Shown piece by piece: positions 16,640 to 27,408 of a stretch of 64,000 nt of DNA. The stretch's first letter is position 1. Each line of letters opens with the position of its first letter. The notes beneath the pieces are model-generated. The model saw nothing but the letters and a program-made list of their open reading frames with translations. It did no database searches and was not told where the DNA came from. Source of the stretch: Membranihabitans marinus (lineage in GTDB: Bacteria; Bacteroidota; Bacteroidia; Chitinophagales; Saprospiraceae); assembly GCF_019802045.1 (NCBI RefSeq), contig NZ_JAHVHU010000007.1, positions 268,436-332,435 on the forward strand, written 5' to 3'. Both the position numbers and the translations under genes were made by a program.

Positions 16640-18493
16640 ATGACCATTGATTCACAAGGTCGGTTTAGAATTATTGCCGGTATTATTGCCGTGGGATTTG
16701 CATTTTTGCTCTTCCGCGTGGCACAAGTACAGGTCCTGGATGCGCAGTCTCAGGTCGAGGCCAATACAGCTTCCCTGGTGAAGACGATCCAAAAGCCGTC
16801 CCGGGGGCTGATTTATGATCGCAACGGTGAATTGATTGTGTTCAATAAGTTTGTATACGACATTAACGTGGTCTATAATGAGCTCCCTGATCCCGTCGAC
16901 ACCACACTGCTTTTTGACTTGCTGCACATCGATCAGGAATATTATGAGAAGAACATCCAGCGAAACTGGTCGGATATCCGCTACTCAAAATTTACTCCCT
17001 TTACATTTTTATCCCGCGTACCGGATAGCATAGCCCTGCGCTTTAAAGAATACCTGTACATGTTTCCAGGGTTTTTTGTGACTAAGGAGGCGGTCCGGGG
17101 GTACAAGTATCCCACTGCTTCGCACGTGTTGGGATATATTTCAGAGATCGGTAAAGCAGAGCTCGATAGAAACAGTGCCATTTATGTTTCGGGGGATTAT
17201 GTAGGAAAAAGCGGGATCGAACTTTATTACGAGGATTTGCTTCGGGGCGTCAAGGGGCACCGATATGAGCTCAAAGATAATCTGGGGCGCCAAGTTGGCG
17301 ATTATCTGGATGGTTCGCTGAACCAGGAAGCAATTTCAGGAAATGATTTGACCCTGACTCTGGATATCAATCTTCAGCGGTATGCCGAGGAACTAATGAT
17401 TAATAAAAAAGGCGGGATCGTGGCTATAGAACCAGCTAGTGGAGAGGTTTTGACCATGTTAAGTTCACCTGATTTCAATCTCAATGACCTATCGATCGGT
17501 CAGAATCGCGGTGAGCGGTTTCAGGAATTATTTGCGGATACGCTAAAGCCGTTTTACGACCGGTCCATGATGGCACACTATCCGCCGGGTAGTGTGTTAA
17601 AACCCATCCTGGCCTTGATTGGGCTACAGGAAAAAGTGATCACACCCCACGAACACATTTATTGTGGTGGTGGTTATTTTTATAAGAGCAATGTCTGGCG
17701 GTGTCATGCCGGCGGTGGAAACAACGACCTCAAAAGTTCCATCACCCGATCGTGTAACACCTACTTTTTTACCATATACCGGGATTTGATCAACAAGTAT
17801 GGTTACAGTCATCCTGAAAAAGGTTTGTTTGATTTGCACAATTATCTGAGCAAGTTTGGAATCGGCCGAAAACTGGGCATCGATCTGCCCATGGAAGGAA
17901 CAGGACTTAACCCGACGCCGGCTTATTATGATGAAATTTACCGAAACAAAGGAGATTGGCGATTCACTTATATCCTGTCTAATGGCATCGGCCAGGGAGA
18001 AATCGAATTGACGACCCTTCAAATGGCCAATGCTGTATCCATCATAGCCAACGAAGGGAAGTTCAAGACCCCGCACTTGATAAAAAGCATCGATGGAGAA
18101 GCCGAACGGATCCCGGAACGGTTCCGAAAGGAACGTTCGGTTGATATCGATCCGGATTATTTTCCACCAGTAAAGGATGGGATGCAGGGAGTAATTGATT
18201 TTGGTACGGGAGGATTAGCGGCTGTCCCCGGAATTGAAGTGGGTGGAAAGACGGGAACCTCAGAAAACAGCGGAAAGGATCATTCGGTGTTTATCGCCTT
18301 CGCACCCAAAAATGACCCAAAAATTGCCGTTGCTGTATTTATTGAAAATGGAGGTTGGGGTAGTACCCAGGCTGCGCCCATTGCTGGTCTGATGATCGAA
18401 AAATATCTGAAAGGAGAAATTTCTGACAGCAAAAAATGGGTGGAAAAGATGGTGCTCGATTCTGATCTGATCAATAAAAAACCAATGCCATGA
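16640..18493 (+). CDS. mrdA: Penicillin-binding protein 2 (elongasome transpeptidase)
   Basis: A 617-residue class B PBP. An N-terminal transmembrane helix (FAFLLFRVAQVQVLD) is followed by the RGLIYDRNGE dimerisation-domain motif and a transpeptidase domain with all three active-site boxes: S318-x-x-K321 (GSVLKP), S-C-N near 371 and K537-T-G. It cross-links peptidoglycan during elongation. It follows mreD by eight bases and overlaps folA by four (ATGA at 18490-18493). The usual partner rodA is not next to it, which is unusual because the glycosyltransferase and PBP2 genes are normally adjacent. Confidence 0.95.
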   Translation: MTIDSQGRFRIIAGIIAVGFAFLLFRVAQVQVLDAQSQVEANTASLVKTIQKPSRGLIYDRNGELIVFNKFVYDINVVYNELPDPVDTTLLFDLLHIDQEYYEKNIQRNWSDIRYSKFTPFTFLSRVPDSIALRFKEYLYMFPGFFVTKEAVRGYKYPTASHVLGYISEIGKAELDRNSAIYVSGDYVGKSGIELYYEDLLRGVKGHRYELKDNLGRQVGDYLDGSLNQEAISGNDLTLTLDINLQRYAEELMINKKGGIVAIEPASGEVLTMLSSPDFNLNDLSIGQNRGERFQELFADTLKPFYDRSMMAHYPPGSVLKPILALIGLQEKVITPHEHIYCGGGYFYKSNVWRCHAGGGNNDLKSSITRSCNTYFFTIYRDLINKYGYSHPEKGLFDLHNYLSKFGIGRKLGIDLPMEGTGLNPTPAYYDEIYRNKGDWRFTYILSNGIGQGEIELTTLQMANAVSIIANEGKFKTPHLIKSIDGEAERIPERFRKERSVDIDPDYFPPVKDGMQGVIDFGTGGLAAVPGIEVGGKTGTSENSGKDHSVFIAFAPKNDPKIAVAVFIENGGWGSTQAAPIAGLMIEKYLKGEISDSKKWVEKMVLDSDLINKKPMP

Positions 18494-18981
18494 TACTGTC
18501 TGCCATCGTTGCTATATCGTCCAACAATGTCATCGGAAAGGACAATGATCTGCCGTGGTACCTGCCGGCAGATCTTAAATATTTTAAAAAAACTACGCTG
18601 GGACACCCGGTGATCATGGGACGCAAAAGCTATGAGTCCATCGGACGCCCCCTGCCCAAGCGAACCAATATCGTAGTCACCCGGGACCCGTATTTTATAT
18701 CGTCCAATATCCTGGTAGCACATTCCATCGGTGAGGCAGTGGAACTCGCCCGGGACACGGACAGCGAGGAGGTTTTTATCATTGGTGGAGCCATGGTGTA
18801 TGAACACAGTCTTCCCCACCTGAACCGGCTTTATATCACAGAAGTGCACGGTGAGTTTGAAGGTGACACCTTTTTTCCCGAATGGAACCCGGAAGAATGG
18901 AAGCTGGTTTCGGAGGAACCTCATTTGGCCGATGATAAGAATGAATATAATTACGTTTTCAAAGTGTATGAACGAATATAG
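18490..18981 (+). CDS. folA: Dihydrofolate reductase
   Basis: A 163-residue protein with all DHFR landmarks: SAIVAISSNNVIGKDNDLPWYLPADLK at the N-terminus (quoted in parts: NNVIGKDNDLPW), the NADPH-binding MGRKSYESIGRPLPKRTN, and EEVFIIGGAMVYEHSL. It reduces dihydrofolate to tetrahydrofolate, which is also the cofactor source for MetH encoded at the end of this run. The start codon overlaps the mrdA stop, and its last 14 bases overlap the DUF2851 gene. Confidence 0.95.
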   Translation: MILSAIVAISSNNVIGKDNDLPWYLPADLKYFKKTTLGHPVIMGRKSYESIGRPLPKRTNIVVTRDPYFISSNILVAHSIGEAVELARDTDSEEVFIIGGAMVYEHSLPHLNRLYITEVHGEFEGDTFFPEWNPEEWKLVSEEPHLADDKNEYNYVFKVYERI

Positions 18982-20260
18982 TCCCATAATTAACGAAGAT
19001 TTTCTGCAGTATATCTGGCGGACCCAAAAGTATGATCAAGCTGGTCTTCGGTCGACAGAAGGAGCTGCCCTGGAAATCATGAAAGCCGGTACGCTGAATT
19101 ATGATCAGGGACCTGATTTTATGGATGCCCGCATGCGGATCAATGGTCAGCTTTGGGCGGGTAAAGTTGAAGTTCATGTTCGTTCGTCCGATTGGCTGAA
19201 ACATGGTCATGAAGGCAATCCGGACTATTTCAATGTGATCCTGCACGTGGTCTACGAGGACGACCAACCGGTGACGGACCCCTATGGAGAAAAGATTCCA
19301 ACGCTGGAGCTGAAGTCCAGAATAGATCATGATATTCTGGAAACCTACCGGTATTTGTCATCGTATCAGTATGATATGATTCCCTGTGAAAAGCTCCTAC
19401 ATACTGTCTCCCGTTTAAACATCACGTCCTGGAAAGAACGCATGGCTGTATCGCGCTTACAGGAGAAACAGACGCAGGTGGAAGAAGTCTTTTTATACAG
19501 CGATAAAAACTTTCAGGAAACCCTGTTCAAATTATTGTGTCGTGCTTTCGGTTTCTCCAAAAACAATACGGCATTTGAATGGTTGGCCAATACCTTAAAA
19601 TTCAAACTAATTGCACGGCACCTGGACAATAAGCTGCAGCTTGAGAGTCTGCTCTACGGGCAGGCCGGAATGCTCACACCTGATGCGAAAGATGAATACC
19701 CCCGGAAGTTGTATAAAGAATATAATTTCCTGGCTGAAAAGTACAACCTCGATCCCATCGATCCGACCGTATGGAACTATGCCCGAATGCGCCCCCAAAA
19801 CTTCCCGACCATCCGCATAGCGCAATTGGCTGACTTCTTGTATGCGTATGGAAAAACTCTGATGTATTCCCTGGACTGGTTGGAGCTGGTGGACAAATTG
19901 GATTGTTCAGCCAGCAATTACTGGAACGACCACTATCGGTTTGATATAAAGTCAAAACAACGTCGCATCAAAAAAATGGGTGCTTCCAGTAAGGATTCCA
20001 TATTTATTAATGTTTTGGTACCCTTTCTCTTCTTTACAGGTGTCAAAAAGCGCGATCAGTCGGTCAAAGACAAAGCCTTACGGATATTGGAAAATCTCCC
20101 CGCGGAAACCAACAGTATTATCCGAATGTGGAAAAAACTGGATGTGACGGTAGAACATGCACTCGATTCTCAGGCACTTCTGTATCTTTACAAGTCCTAT
20201 TGTATGAACCGCAAATGTGCGCAGTGCAGGATCGGTCAGGCTATACTATTGAAATCATGA
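18968..20260 (+). CDS. DUF2851-family protein
   Basis: The frame is open from 18851, but that upstream part lies inside folA in another frame. The ATG at 18968 (MNEYSPIINEDFLQYIW) gives a 430-residue protein with the DUF2851 signatures LNYDQGPDFMDARM, GKVEVHVRSSDW and, near the end, a four-cysteine cluster (C-M-N-R-K-C-A-Q-C) typical of the family's C-terminus. The restriction-endonuclease-like look of the GPDF...VEVH stretch is noted but activity is unproven. It is translationally packed between folA and lpxK (stop/start ATGA at 20257-20260). Confidence 0.85.
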   Translation: MNEYSPIINEDFLQYIWRTQKYDQAGLRSTEGAALEIMKAGTLNYDQGPDFMDARMRINGQLWAGKVEVHVRSSDWLKHGHEGNPDYFNVILHVVYEDDQPVTDPYGEKIPTLELKSRIDHDILETYRYLSSYQYDMIPCEKLLHTVSRLNITSWKERMAVSRLQEKQTQVEEVFLYSDKNFQETLFKLLCRAFGFSKNNTAFEWLANTLKFKLIARHLDNKLQLESLLYGQAGMLTPDAKDEYPRKLYKEYNFLAEKYNLDPIDPTVWNYARMRPQNFPTIRIAQLADFLYAYGKTLMYSLDWLELVDKLDCSASNYWNDHYRFDIKSKQRRIKKMGASSKDSIFINVLVPFLFFTGVKKRDQSVKDKALRILENLPAETNSIIRMWKKLDVTVEHALDSQALLYLYKSYCMNRKCAQCRIGQAILLKS

Positions 20261-21315
20261 CAGATACATGGATCTTACGAATTATACTTTTCCCATTTAC
20301 ATTGATATACAGGGCGATTATCGGCATCAGAAGTTTCCTGTATGATGTGAATTTGTTGAAGTCGATCTCTTTTGATGTTCCCGTCATCTCTGTAGGGAAT
20401 CTAAACACCGGCGGCAGTGGTAAAACCCCTATGATTGAATATCTGATCAGGCAGTTGAGCCCATTCATTAAGGTTAGTGTCCTGAGTCGGGGATACAAGC
20501 GAAAAACAAAGGGGTATAAAAATGTAACAGAAGATACGGATTATACCCAGGTGGGCGATGAGCCTCTGCTTCTGAAGAAAAAATATCCCAATACGGCCGT
20601 TGCCGTCGGGGAAGAAAGAGCACTGGCGATTCCCCAACTCTTACAGAATTACGACGGAATACAACTGGTCATGCTGGATGATGCTTTTCAGCATCGGGGT
20701 GTTCGTCCTTATCTCAATATTGTCTTAACCGAGTACAATAATCGATTTACAAAAGATTTTCTCCTCCCGATGGGACGCCTGCGTGAACCCCGGAGTGCGG
20801 TAGAACGAGCGGATATCATTATCGTGACGAAATGCCCAAACACCCTAGCCGACACGGAGAAACAGGCCATTCAGCAAGAAATTAATCCAAAATCCCACCA
20901 AAAACTTTATTTCTCCTCCCTGAAATACCACACGGCCTACAATGCATTTGATACAGAGCAACGGATCTTATTGGAACATCAATCCGTGTTTTTGATGACC
21001 GGCATAGCCAACCCCGAACCGATTGTTCAGTTTTTAAAATCTAAAGAGATACATTATTTTCATCGAAAGTTCAGGGACCATTATGCGTTTACAAAACACG
21101 ATATTGCTACAGTCATAGATTCCTATGAAAAAATGGATGAAGCAAAAAAAATTTTCCTGACGACGGAAAAAGACCTTATCCGCCTGGTTCCACACCTTCC
21201 TTATTTTCGCAGCAAAGGCATTGATGTATTTATTCTTCCCATCGAAGTAGTATTTTTGGATGGAGATCAGTTTATAGAAGATATCAAGGAAAAGCTATTG
21301 AAATTTACGGTATGA
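20257..21315 (+). CDS. lpxK: Tetraacyldisaccharide 4'-kinase
   Basis: Starting at the ATG overlapping the DUF2851 stop, the product is 352 residues. It has an N-terminal membrane-associated segment (ILRIILFPFTLIYRAIIG), a Walker A motif GNLNTGGSGKT at residues 47-57, the LSRGYKRKTKG motif and LDDAFQHRGV, all diagnostic of LpxK. It phosphorylates the 4' position of the lipid A precursor at the inner membrane face. Its stop overlaps the start of the following barrel-protein gene (ATGA at 21312-21315). Confidence 0.94.
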   Translation: MTDTWILRIILFPFTLIYRAIIGIRSFLYDVNLLKSISFDVPVISVGNLNTGGSGKTPMIEYLIRQLSPFIKVSVLSRGYKRKTKGYKNVTEDTDYTQVGDEPLLLKKKYPNTAVAVGEERALAIPQLLQNYDGIQLVMLDDAFQHRGVRPYLNIVLTEYNNRFTKDFLLPMGRLREPRSAVERADIIIVTKCPNTLADTEKQAIQQEINPKSHQKLYFSSLKYHTAYNAFDTEQRILLEHQSVFLMTGIANPEPIVQFLKSKEIHYFHRKFRDHYAFTKHDIATVIDSYEKMDEAKKIFLTTEKDLIRLVPHLPYFRSKGIDVFILPIEVVFLDGDQFIEDIKEKLLKFTV

Positions 21316-23012
21316 GAAAGTTCATTCTTATGGCGTTCGTCGGATTGCTCCTGGTGGGACGGCCGGTCTGTGCCCAAGACAATCCAGTCCGACTGGGTTC
21401 CATGGAATATGAACAGATCCAACGGTTGGTTGCAAAATATTCCGGAGGCGAACGGATATTTCCATCGTCCCGGACCCTGAGCCGAAAAAGGGTGGTGGAA
21501 TACGTCATGAGTCTTCCTGTATCGACATTGAATGAGCGCGATTTGGAGGTAGTGCGGTCTTTGGTTAATGATTCCCCGGAATGGTTTACAGATACCGCTT
21601 TTCTGTCCGACCTCCATTCCCAAAACGCCACGCTGGTTCCCCAAAAAAAAGATGCCTGGCTGAACGCCTTTTATCCGTATTCCAGCACTCTAATTTTTGT
21701 CCGCAAAAAAGACTTTTTTATGGGGGTGAATCCTGTGATCCAATGGAAGTATGGCCGACAACGCGATGGGTTACCCAATCTATTTGAAAATCGAAAGGGG
21801 CTGGCGCTTCGAATGGGCATTGAAAACAAGATATTTATCGACACGAAGATTGAAGAACTCCAGTTTTCCAGACCGGATTACATCAATCGCTATACCAGTA
21901 CATACAAATCCAGTCCCGGATTTACTTTTTACACCCGATATCAGAGCTCTGTAGTGCCAGCGATCCGGGGTCTGGATGTGCTGGATGGAGAAGCCCACCT
22001 GACCTTTCCGATCGGAAAGTATGCTTACACCCGATTCGGGTACGGGCGGGAATTTATCGGAAACGGGATCCAGTCCCTGCTTTTGTCCGACTTTGGAGGA
22101 AACTATCTTCATCTCAATTTTGATATACAGATTTGGAAGTTGAAATATCGCTACATGATCGCAGAATTATCGGGATTGAGTGCCCGGCAGGTGTCCGGCG
22201 ATCAGTTGTTGCCCAAAAAATTCATGGCTACGCACATGCTTCAGTTTAGACTTTGGAACAAGGCGCACCTGGGGCTTTTTGAATCGGTCGTATTCAATCG
22301 CCAACAACAACTGGAGTGGCATTACCTTCTTCCGGTGATTTTCTTTCGGACGGTCGAACGCGCCATCGGGAGTCCGGACAATATTTTACTGGGGCTCGAT
22401 TTTAAATCTACTCTCTTCGATAGGCTCGACCTCTACAGCCAATTTGTGCTCGATGAATTTAAATCATCCGAATTGTTTGGCGGTAACCAATGGTGGGCGA
22501 ACAAGTGGGGGCTGCAGCTCGGGGCGAAGTTGTTTGATGTGGGTGGGATTAATAATTTAAACGCCACTGCCGAGTACAATACCGTACGCCCTTACAACTA
22601 TTCTCACCGGGATACTTTGTCCGCATACACCCATTACAATTCGCCTTTGGCTCATCCTCTGGGCGCTAATTTCAGAGAGTTTATCGGGCGCCTGGATTAC
22701 CGGCCACACCACCGCTGGCAGATGTTTGGAGTGCTTTATCATCATACCCAGGGCTTGGATTTCGATGGAAAAAACTACGGGAGCGATATCAGAAAATCGG
22801 GAACAACGCGTGTCATGAACTACGGAGTGCGTACCTTGCAGGGCCGACGAGTGCAGGTGACCGGTTTACAGGCCGGCCTGACGTTTATGCTATGGCATGA
22901 TGCCTACTTGGATCTTAATTTGGGGCTTCGCCGGGAGGATCAAAACAATAATATCTGGGGCAGTGTTGCGTTCAGACTCAATACGAAACGTACCGGAATG
23001 TCAATTTTTTAA
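21312..23012 (+). CDS. Outer-membrane beta-barrel protein, Wzi/RemB-like
   Basis: A 566-residue protein with a signal peptide (FILMAFVGLLLVGRPVCAQ), a short alpha-helical plug-like region and a long run of amphipathic beta strands, many ending in aromatic residues (FGYGREFIGNG, FEWHYLLPVIF-type, SVAFRLNTKRTGMSIF). The GREFIGNGIQSLLLSDF stretch is typical of the capsule-assembly Wzi/gliding-protein RemB family in Bacteroidota. It likely helps attach surface polysaccharide or supports surface motility; this is inference. Position after lpxK fits an envelope-biogenesis operon. Confidence 0.75.
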   Translation: MRKFILMAFVGLLLVGRPVCAQDNPVRLGSMEYEQIQRLVAKYSGGERIFPSSRTLSRKRVVEYVMSLPVSTLNERDLEVVRSLVNDSPEWFTDTAFLSDLHSQNATLVPQKKDAWLNAFYPYSSTLIFVRKKDFFMGVNPVIQWKYGRQRDGLPNLFENRKGLALRMGIENKIFIDTKIEELQFSRPDYINRYTSTYKSSPGFTFYTRYQSSVVPAIRGLDVLDGEAHLTFPIGKYAYTRFGYGREFIGNGIQSLLLSDFGGNYLHLNFDIQIWKLKYRYMIAELSGLSARQVSGDQLLPKKFMATHMLQFRLWNKAHLGLFESVVFNRQQQLEWHYLLPVIFFRTVERAIGSPDNILLGLDFKSTLFDRLDLYSQFVLDEFKSSELFGGNQWWANKWGLQLGAKLFDVGGINNLNATAEYNTVRPYNYSHRDTLSAYTHYNSPLAHPLGANFREFIGRLDYRPHHRWQMFGVLYHHTQGLDFDGKNYGSDIRKSGTTRVMNYGVRTLQGRRVQVTGLQAGLTFMLWHDAYLDLNLGLRREDQNNNIWGSVAFRLNTKRTGMSIF

Positions 23013-23015
23013 AGC

Positions 23016-26000
23016 ATGAAGCAAAGTATACAAGAAGTATTACACGACCGAATCGTTATTCTCGATGGTGCAATGGGCACCATGATTCAGGATCAGAAGC
23101 TCAGTGAAAAGGATTTTCGTGGCGATGAATTTTTAGATCATCCGACGGATGTGCGAGGCAACAATGATTTGCTGAACATCACGCAACCAGCTATTATCGA
23201 ATCCATTCATTATCAGTATCTGGAGGCTGGGGCCGACATTATCGAGACAAATACATTCAATGCCACGTCGGTGTCACAGGCGGATTATTCGATGCAGCAT
23301 TTGGTGCAGCGGATAAATTTTGGCGGAGCGCAGGCAGCTCGCAAAGCGGCTGATGCATATATGAAAAAACACCCGGGATCTTCCAAATACGTGGCCGGGG
23401 CACTGGGCCCTACTTCCAAAACCGCCTCGTTGTCTCCGGATGTGAATCGACCAGAGTACCGCGCGATCGATTATGATGGGCTTCATAAAATATATAAAGA
23501 ACAAGCCAGGGCACTTCAGGAGGGTGGGGTGGATTTGTTCCTCCTCGAAACGGTTTTTGACACGCTCAATGCCAAAGCAGCCATTCATGCTATTCTTGAT
23601 CTGGAGGAAGAGACGGGTCGGCATATGCCATTGATTATTAGTGGAACCATTACGGATAATAGCGGACGAACTCTGTCGGGCCAGACCGTGGAAGCTTTTT
23701 GGATTTCCATAGCACACGCCCGGCCACTGGCCGTGGGATTGAATTGTGCCCTGGGCGCCAAAGAGATGCGCCCTTACTTGCAGAACCTGGCCAGCATCGC
23801 TGATACCTATATCAGTGCCTATCCCAATGCCGGATTGCCCAATGAAATGGGTGAGTATGATCAGGATCCGGAAGAAATGCGGGCATATATTCGTGATTTT
23901 GCGGAAAGTCATTTTGTCAACATCGTCGGTGGGTGTTGCGGCACCACACCGGACCACATTCGGGAAATAGCTGAAGCTGTCCGGGGGCTGACGCCACGGA
24001 AACCTGAGCCTCAGGAACCATACAGTCAATACAGTGGACTGGAAGCGCTGGTAGTGCGTCCGGAATCCAATTTTATCAATGTGGGTGAGCGGACCAACGT
24101 CACCGGGTCGAAGCGATTTGAACGGCTGATCAAGAACAAGAAGTACGAAGAGGCCCTGGAGGTGGCTCGCCAACAAGTAGAAGGAGGAGCACAAGTGATC
24201 GATGTGAATATGGATGAAGGGCTCCTGGATTCTGCAGATGAGATGAAAAATTTCCTAAACATGGTTATGTCAGAACCTGATATTTCCAGATTACCGATTA
24301 TGGTTGACTCTTCCAAGTTTTCGGTGATTGAAGCCGGATTGAAGTGTGTCCAAGGGAAATGCATTGTCAACTCCATTTCGCTGAAGGAAGGTGAAGAAGA
24401 ATTTATCGAACACGCGCGCAAGGTGCGAAAATACGGCGCTGCTGCGGTGGTGATGGCCTTTGATGAGGAAGGTCAGGCCGAAACCGCTGAACGTCGGGTT
24501 GAGATATGTTCCCGGGCGTATCGTATTTTAGTGGAAGAGGTCGGCTTTTTACCCCAGGATATTATTTTTGATCCCAATATTTTTGCTGTGGCAACGGGGA
24601 TTGCGGAGCACAATAATTATGCGGTCGAGTTTATTGAAGCAGTAAAACAACTCAAAAAATTGTTTCCATTAGCTAAGATTAGCGGTGGAGTGAGCAATCT
24701 TTCGTTTTCTTTTCGGGGCAATAATACTGTCCGGGAAGCTATGCATGCGTCTTTTCTATACCATGCTGTGCAGGCCGGAATGGATATGGGAATCGTGAAT
24801 GCAGGAATGATGGAGGTGTATGCGGATATTCCTGAAAAGCTGTTGACCCTGATCGAAGATGTGCTTTTTAATCGTCATCCGGATGCGACGGAAAAACTGG
24901 TAGATTATGCAGAACAGGTCCGCAATAAAGGGAAAAAGGTCGAACGTGATCTGTCCTGGCGGAAAAATACCGTGGAAAAACGACTGGAGCATTCACTGGT
25001 GAAAGGGATTACAGAATTTATCATCGAAGATACAGAAGAAGCTCGTCAGAAATATGATTCTCCGTTGACCGTTATTGAGGAGCCTCTGATGAACGGCATG
25101 AGCGTCGTGGGGGATTTGTTCGGTGCCGGAAAAATGTTTTTACCGCAGGTCGTAAAAAGTGCGCGGGTGATGAAGCTGGCCGTCAACTACTTGACTCCTT
25201 ATCTGGAAGCTGAGAAATCAGATGAAGACAGAGCAGTTGGAAAAGTGCTCCTGGCTACGGTGAAAGGAGACGTTCATGATATTGGTAAGAACATCGTCGG
25301 TGTTGTATTGGCATGCAATAACTATAAAATCATTGACATGGGCGTGATGGTTCCGGCCGAAAAAATTCTGGCCAAAGCCATCGAAGAAAAGGTGGATGTC
25401 ATCGGGTTGAGTGGTTTGATTACGCCATCATTGGATGAAATGGTGCATGTAGCGAAAGAAATGACGCGCCAAGGATTTGAATTGCCGCTGTTGATAGGTG
25501 GAGCAACGACTTCCAAGATACATACCGCGGTCAAAATCGAACCACACTATGCACCGCCCGTGGTTCATGTACTGGATGCTTCCAAAAGTGTCTCCACAGT
25601 TTCTTCTTTGATCGGAGAAAATAAAGAGAAGAAACAGACTTTCATCGAATCCATAAGTGCGGAATATGAAGCGATCAGAGCACGAAGAAAGAACGTGGGG
25701 AAAAAAAGGTTTGTGACAATTGATGAGGCTCGTGAAAACAAGTTGAACCTGGACTGGGAAGGATATACTCCCCCACAGCCCGATTTATTGGGTTTAAAAA
25801 CATTTCATAAAGTCGATTTTCGGGAAATTAAAAACTACATCGACTGGACCCCGTATTTCCAAAGCTGGCAGTTAAAGGGAAAATATCCCGATATTTTTGA
25901 TGACCAGGTGGTCGGTAAGGAAGCCCGGAAGGTGTTCGATGATGCACAGGAAATGCTGGCACGTATGATCGATGAAAATTGGTTGCAAGCAAATGCTGTT

Positions 26001-26681
26001 GTTGGATTTTTCCCGGCACAGAGTGAAGGTGATAAGGTATATGTTTATGAATCGGATGGCAAGACGGTCCGGGAAGAACTATTATTTCTTCGGCAGCAAG
26101 TCAAACGAGCCAAAGGGATTCCCAATCTGAGTCTGGCCGATTTTATTGCACCCAAATCATCGGGTAAGATGGATTATATCGGTGGATTTGCTGTGACAGC
26201 CGGCCTTGGAATAGAGGCTCACGTTCAAAAATATGTTGATGCACACGATGATTATAATAGCATCGTGCTCAAAGCGATGGCGGATCGGTGTGCGGAAGCA
26301 TTGGCCGAAATGATGCATCATAAGGTGCGTACCTCTTACTGGGGATATCAACCCAATGAAAGCCTCACAAACGAAGAATTGATTCGGGAAGAATACCAGG
26401 GAATCCGTCCTGCCCCGGGTTATCCGGCCTGTCCGGACCACACGGAGAAGGAGAAATTATTCCGACTTTTGAATGCGACAAAAAATACGCAAATAGAATT
26501 GACCGATTCGTATGCGATGTACCCTGCAGCGGCTGTATCCGGTTGGTATTTTTCACATCCGGATTCACGATATTTTGGGGTTGGCAGGATCGATCGGGAT
26601 CAGGTCGAAAGCTATGCCACTATGAAAGGAATGGATATGGAAGAGATGGAGCGGTGGCTGGGGTCTTTATTGGGGTATTAA
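23016..26681 (+). CDS. metH: Cobalamin-dependent methionine synthase, full length
   Basis: A 1221-residue protein with all four modules in order. The homocysteine-binding barrel carries the zinc ligands C307-C308 (GGCCGTTP). A pterin-binding domain starts near residue 345 ([14 protein letters not shown]). The cobalamin domain has D-x-H754-x-x-G ([12 protein letters not shown]) and [13 protein letters not shown]. The C-terminal reactivation domain binds AdoMet with [14 protein letters not shown]. It methylates homocysteine from methyl-tetrahydrofolate using B12. It starts three bases after the barrel-protein stop, so it is probably co-transcribed with the preceding envelope/folate genes. Confidence 0.97.
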   Translation: MKQSIQEVLHDRIVILDGAMGTMIQDQKLSEKDFRGDEFLDHPTDVRGNNDLLNITQPAIIESIHYQYLEAGADIIETNTFNATSVSQADYSMQHLVQRINFGGAQAARKAADAYMKKHPGSSKYVAGALGPTSKTASLSPDVNRPEYRAIDYDGLHKIYKEQARALQEGGVDLFLLETVFDTLNAKAAIHAILDLEEETGRHMPLIISGTITDNSGRTLSGQTVEAFWISIAHARPLAVGLNCALGAKEMRPYLQNLASIADTYISAYPNAGLPNEMGEYDQDPEEMRAYIRDFAESHFVNIVGGCCGTTPDHIREIAEAVRGLTPRKPEPQEPYSQYSGLEALVVRPESNFINVGERTNVTGSKRFERLIKNKKYEEALEVARQQVEGGAQVIDVNMDEGLLDSADEMKNFLNMVMSEPDISRLPIMVDSSKFSVIEAGLKCVQGKCIVNSISLKEGEEEFIEHARKVRKYGAAAVVMAFDEEGQAETAERRVEICSRAYRILVEEVGFLPQDIIFDPNIFAVATGIAEHNNYAVEFIEAVKQLKKLFPLAKISGGVSNLSFSFRGNNTVREAMHASFLYHAVQAGMDMGIVNAGMMEVYADIPEKLLTLIEDVLFNRHPDATEKLVDYAEQVRNKGKKVERDLSWRKNTVEKRLEHSLVKGITEFIIEDTEEARQKYDSPLTVIEEPLMNGMSVVGDLFGAGKMFLPQVVKSARVMKLAVNYLTPYLEAEKSDEDRAVGKVLLATVKGDVHDIGKNIVGVVLACNNYKIIDMGVMVPAEKILAKAIEEKVDVIGLSGLITPSLDEMVHVAKEMTRQGFELPLLIGGATTSKIHTAVKIEPHYAPPVVHVLDASKSVSTVSSLIGENKEKKQTFIESISAEYEAIRARRKNVGKKRFVTIDEARENKLNLDWEGYTPPQPDLLGLKTFHKVDFREIKNYIDWTPYFQSWQLKGKYPDIFDDQVVGKEARKVFDDAQEMLARMIDENWLQANAVVGFFPAQSEGDKVYVYESDGKTVREELLFLRQQVKRAKGIPNLSLADFIAPKSSGKMDYIGGFAVTAGLGIEAHVQKYVDAHDDYNSIVLKAMADRCAEALAEMMHHKVRTSYWGYQPNESLTNEELIREEYQGIRPAPGYPACPDHTEKEKLFRLLNATKNTQIELTDSYAMYPAAAVSGWYFSHPDSRYFGVGRIDRDQVESYATMKGMDMEEMERWLGSLLGY

Positions 26682-26751
26682 ATGAATGGTTATTAATAAA
26701 TGATGAGACAGAGCACTAATGCATCAAAAACTAAATAGCTATAGTTTTATT

Positions 26752-26841
26752 TCCCGCAGATTTAGCTGATTTTCGCAGAAATACGCTTTGAACACGCCGA
26801 CGGCGTGGTAATTTCTGCGTTAATCTGCATGATCTGCGGGA
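26752..26841. repeat. 90-nt hairpin element (CCCGCAGAT ... ATCTGCGGG)
   Basis: The outer arms TCCCGCAGATTTAGCTGATT (from 26752) and their near-complement ending ATGATCTGCGGGA (26841) pair over about 31 bases including TCGCAGAAAT/ATTTCTGCGT. An inner perfect hairpin CACGCC-GAC-GGCGTG lies at 26793-26807. It follows metH directly and could terminate transcription, but its make-up (CGCAGAT motifs repeated) is that of a widespread Bacteroidota intergenic repeat family. Confidence 0.8.
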
Positions 26842-26907
26842 GGTTTTGATAAGTATGGACCTTTAGAATTTGCCGTACTAGTCGATCCACAACTTAAAGC
26901 AACAACC

Positions 26908-27408
26908 ATGGAAATCATCGTACAAAAAGGAGATATCACCAAAGTCAAAGCTGATGCCATTGTAAACGCAGCGAATTCATCCCTGCTGGGAGGAGGAGGT
27001 GTAGATGGCGCTATTCATCGGGCTGGCGGACCCGCAATACTTGAAGCGTGTAAGAAAATACGTGAAAAACAGGGTGAATGTCCGCCTGGCGAAGCTGTGA
27101 TAACAACCGCCGGTGACCTGGATGCCCGGTATGTGATCCATACAGTTGGTCCGGTATGGAAAGGAGGAGGTCATGATGAAGCGAACTTATTGCGGAAGTG
27201 TTATGAAAATTCTTTAGCGCTGGCTGAAGCGAATGAATTAACTTCGATCGCTTTCCCCAATATAGCGACCGGCGTGTATAATTTTCCCAAAGCCAAAGCA
27301 GCCCATATTGCTTTGGACGTGGTCAGGAATACGACTTCTGATTATCTGAAGACGGTGTACTTTGTATGTTTTGGCGAGGATAATTATGAGTTGTACCTAA
27401 AGGCCTAA
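26908..27408 (+). CDS. Macro-domain protein, O-acetyl-ADP-ribose deacetylase-like
   Basis: A 166-residue single macro domain. Signatures are [20 protein letters not shown], the glycine-rich loop [14 protein letters not shown] and the second ligand loop [15 protein letters not shown]. This set of motifs, including the asparagine in VNAANS, matches the YmdB/MacroD class that removes acetyl from O-acetyl-ADP-ribose or ADP-ribose from proteins. It is cytoplasmic and monocistronic. The ATG at 26908 gives the standard N-terminus; no toxin or sirtuin gene is next to it. Confidence 0.9.
   Translation: MEIIVQKGDITKVKADAIVNAANSSLLGGGGVDGAIHRAGGPAILEACKKIREKQGECPPGEAVITTAGDLDARYVIHTVGPVWKGGGHDEANLLRKCYENSLALAEANELTSIAFPNIATGVYNFPKAKAAHIALDVVRNTTSDYLKTVYFVCFGEDNYELYLKA

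Noticed and set aside
23274..24194. 306-codon minus-strand frame within metH
   Set aside because: Antisense shadow of a highly conserved gene; low-complexity translation rich in H, R and P.
26908..27408. Macro-domain gene as antitoxin of a DarTG-like system
   Set aside because: No DarT-like ADP-ribosyltransferase is present next to it, and the motifs fit the ordinary YmdB/MacroD class.
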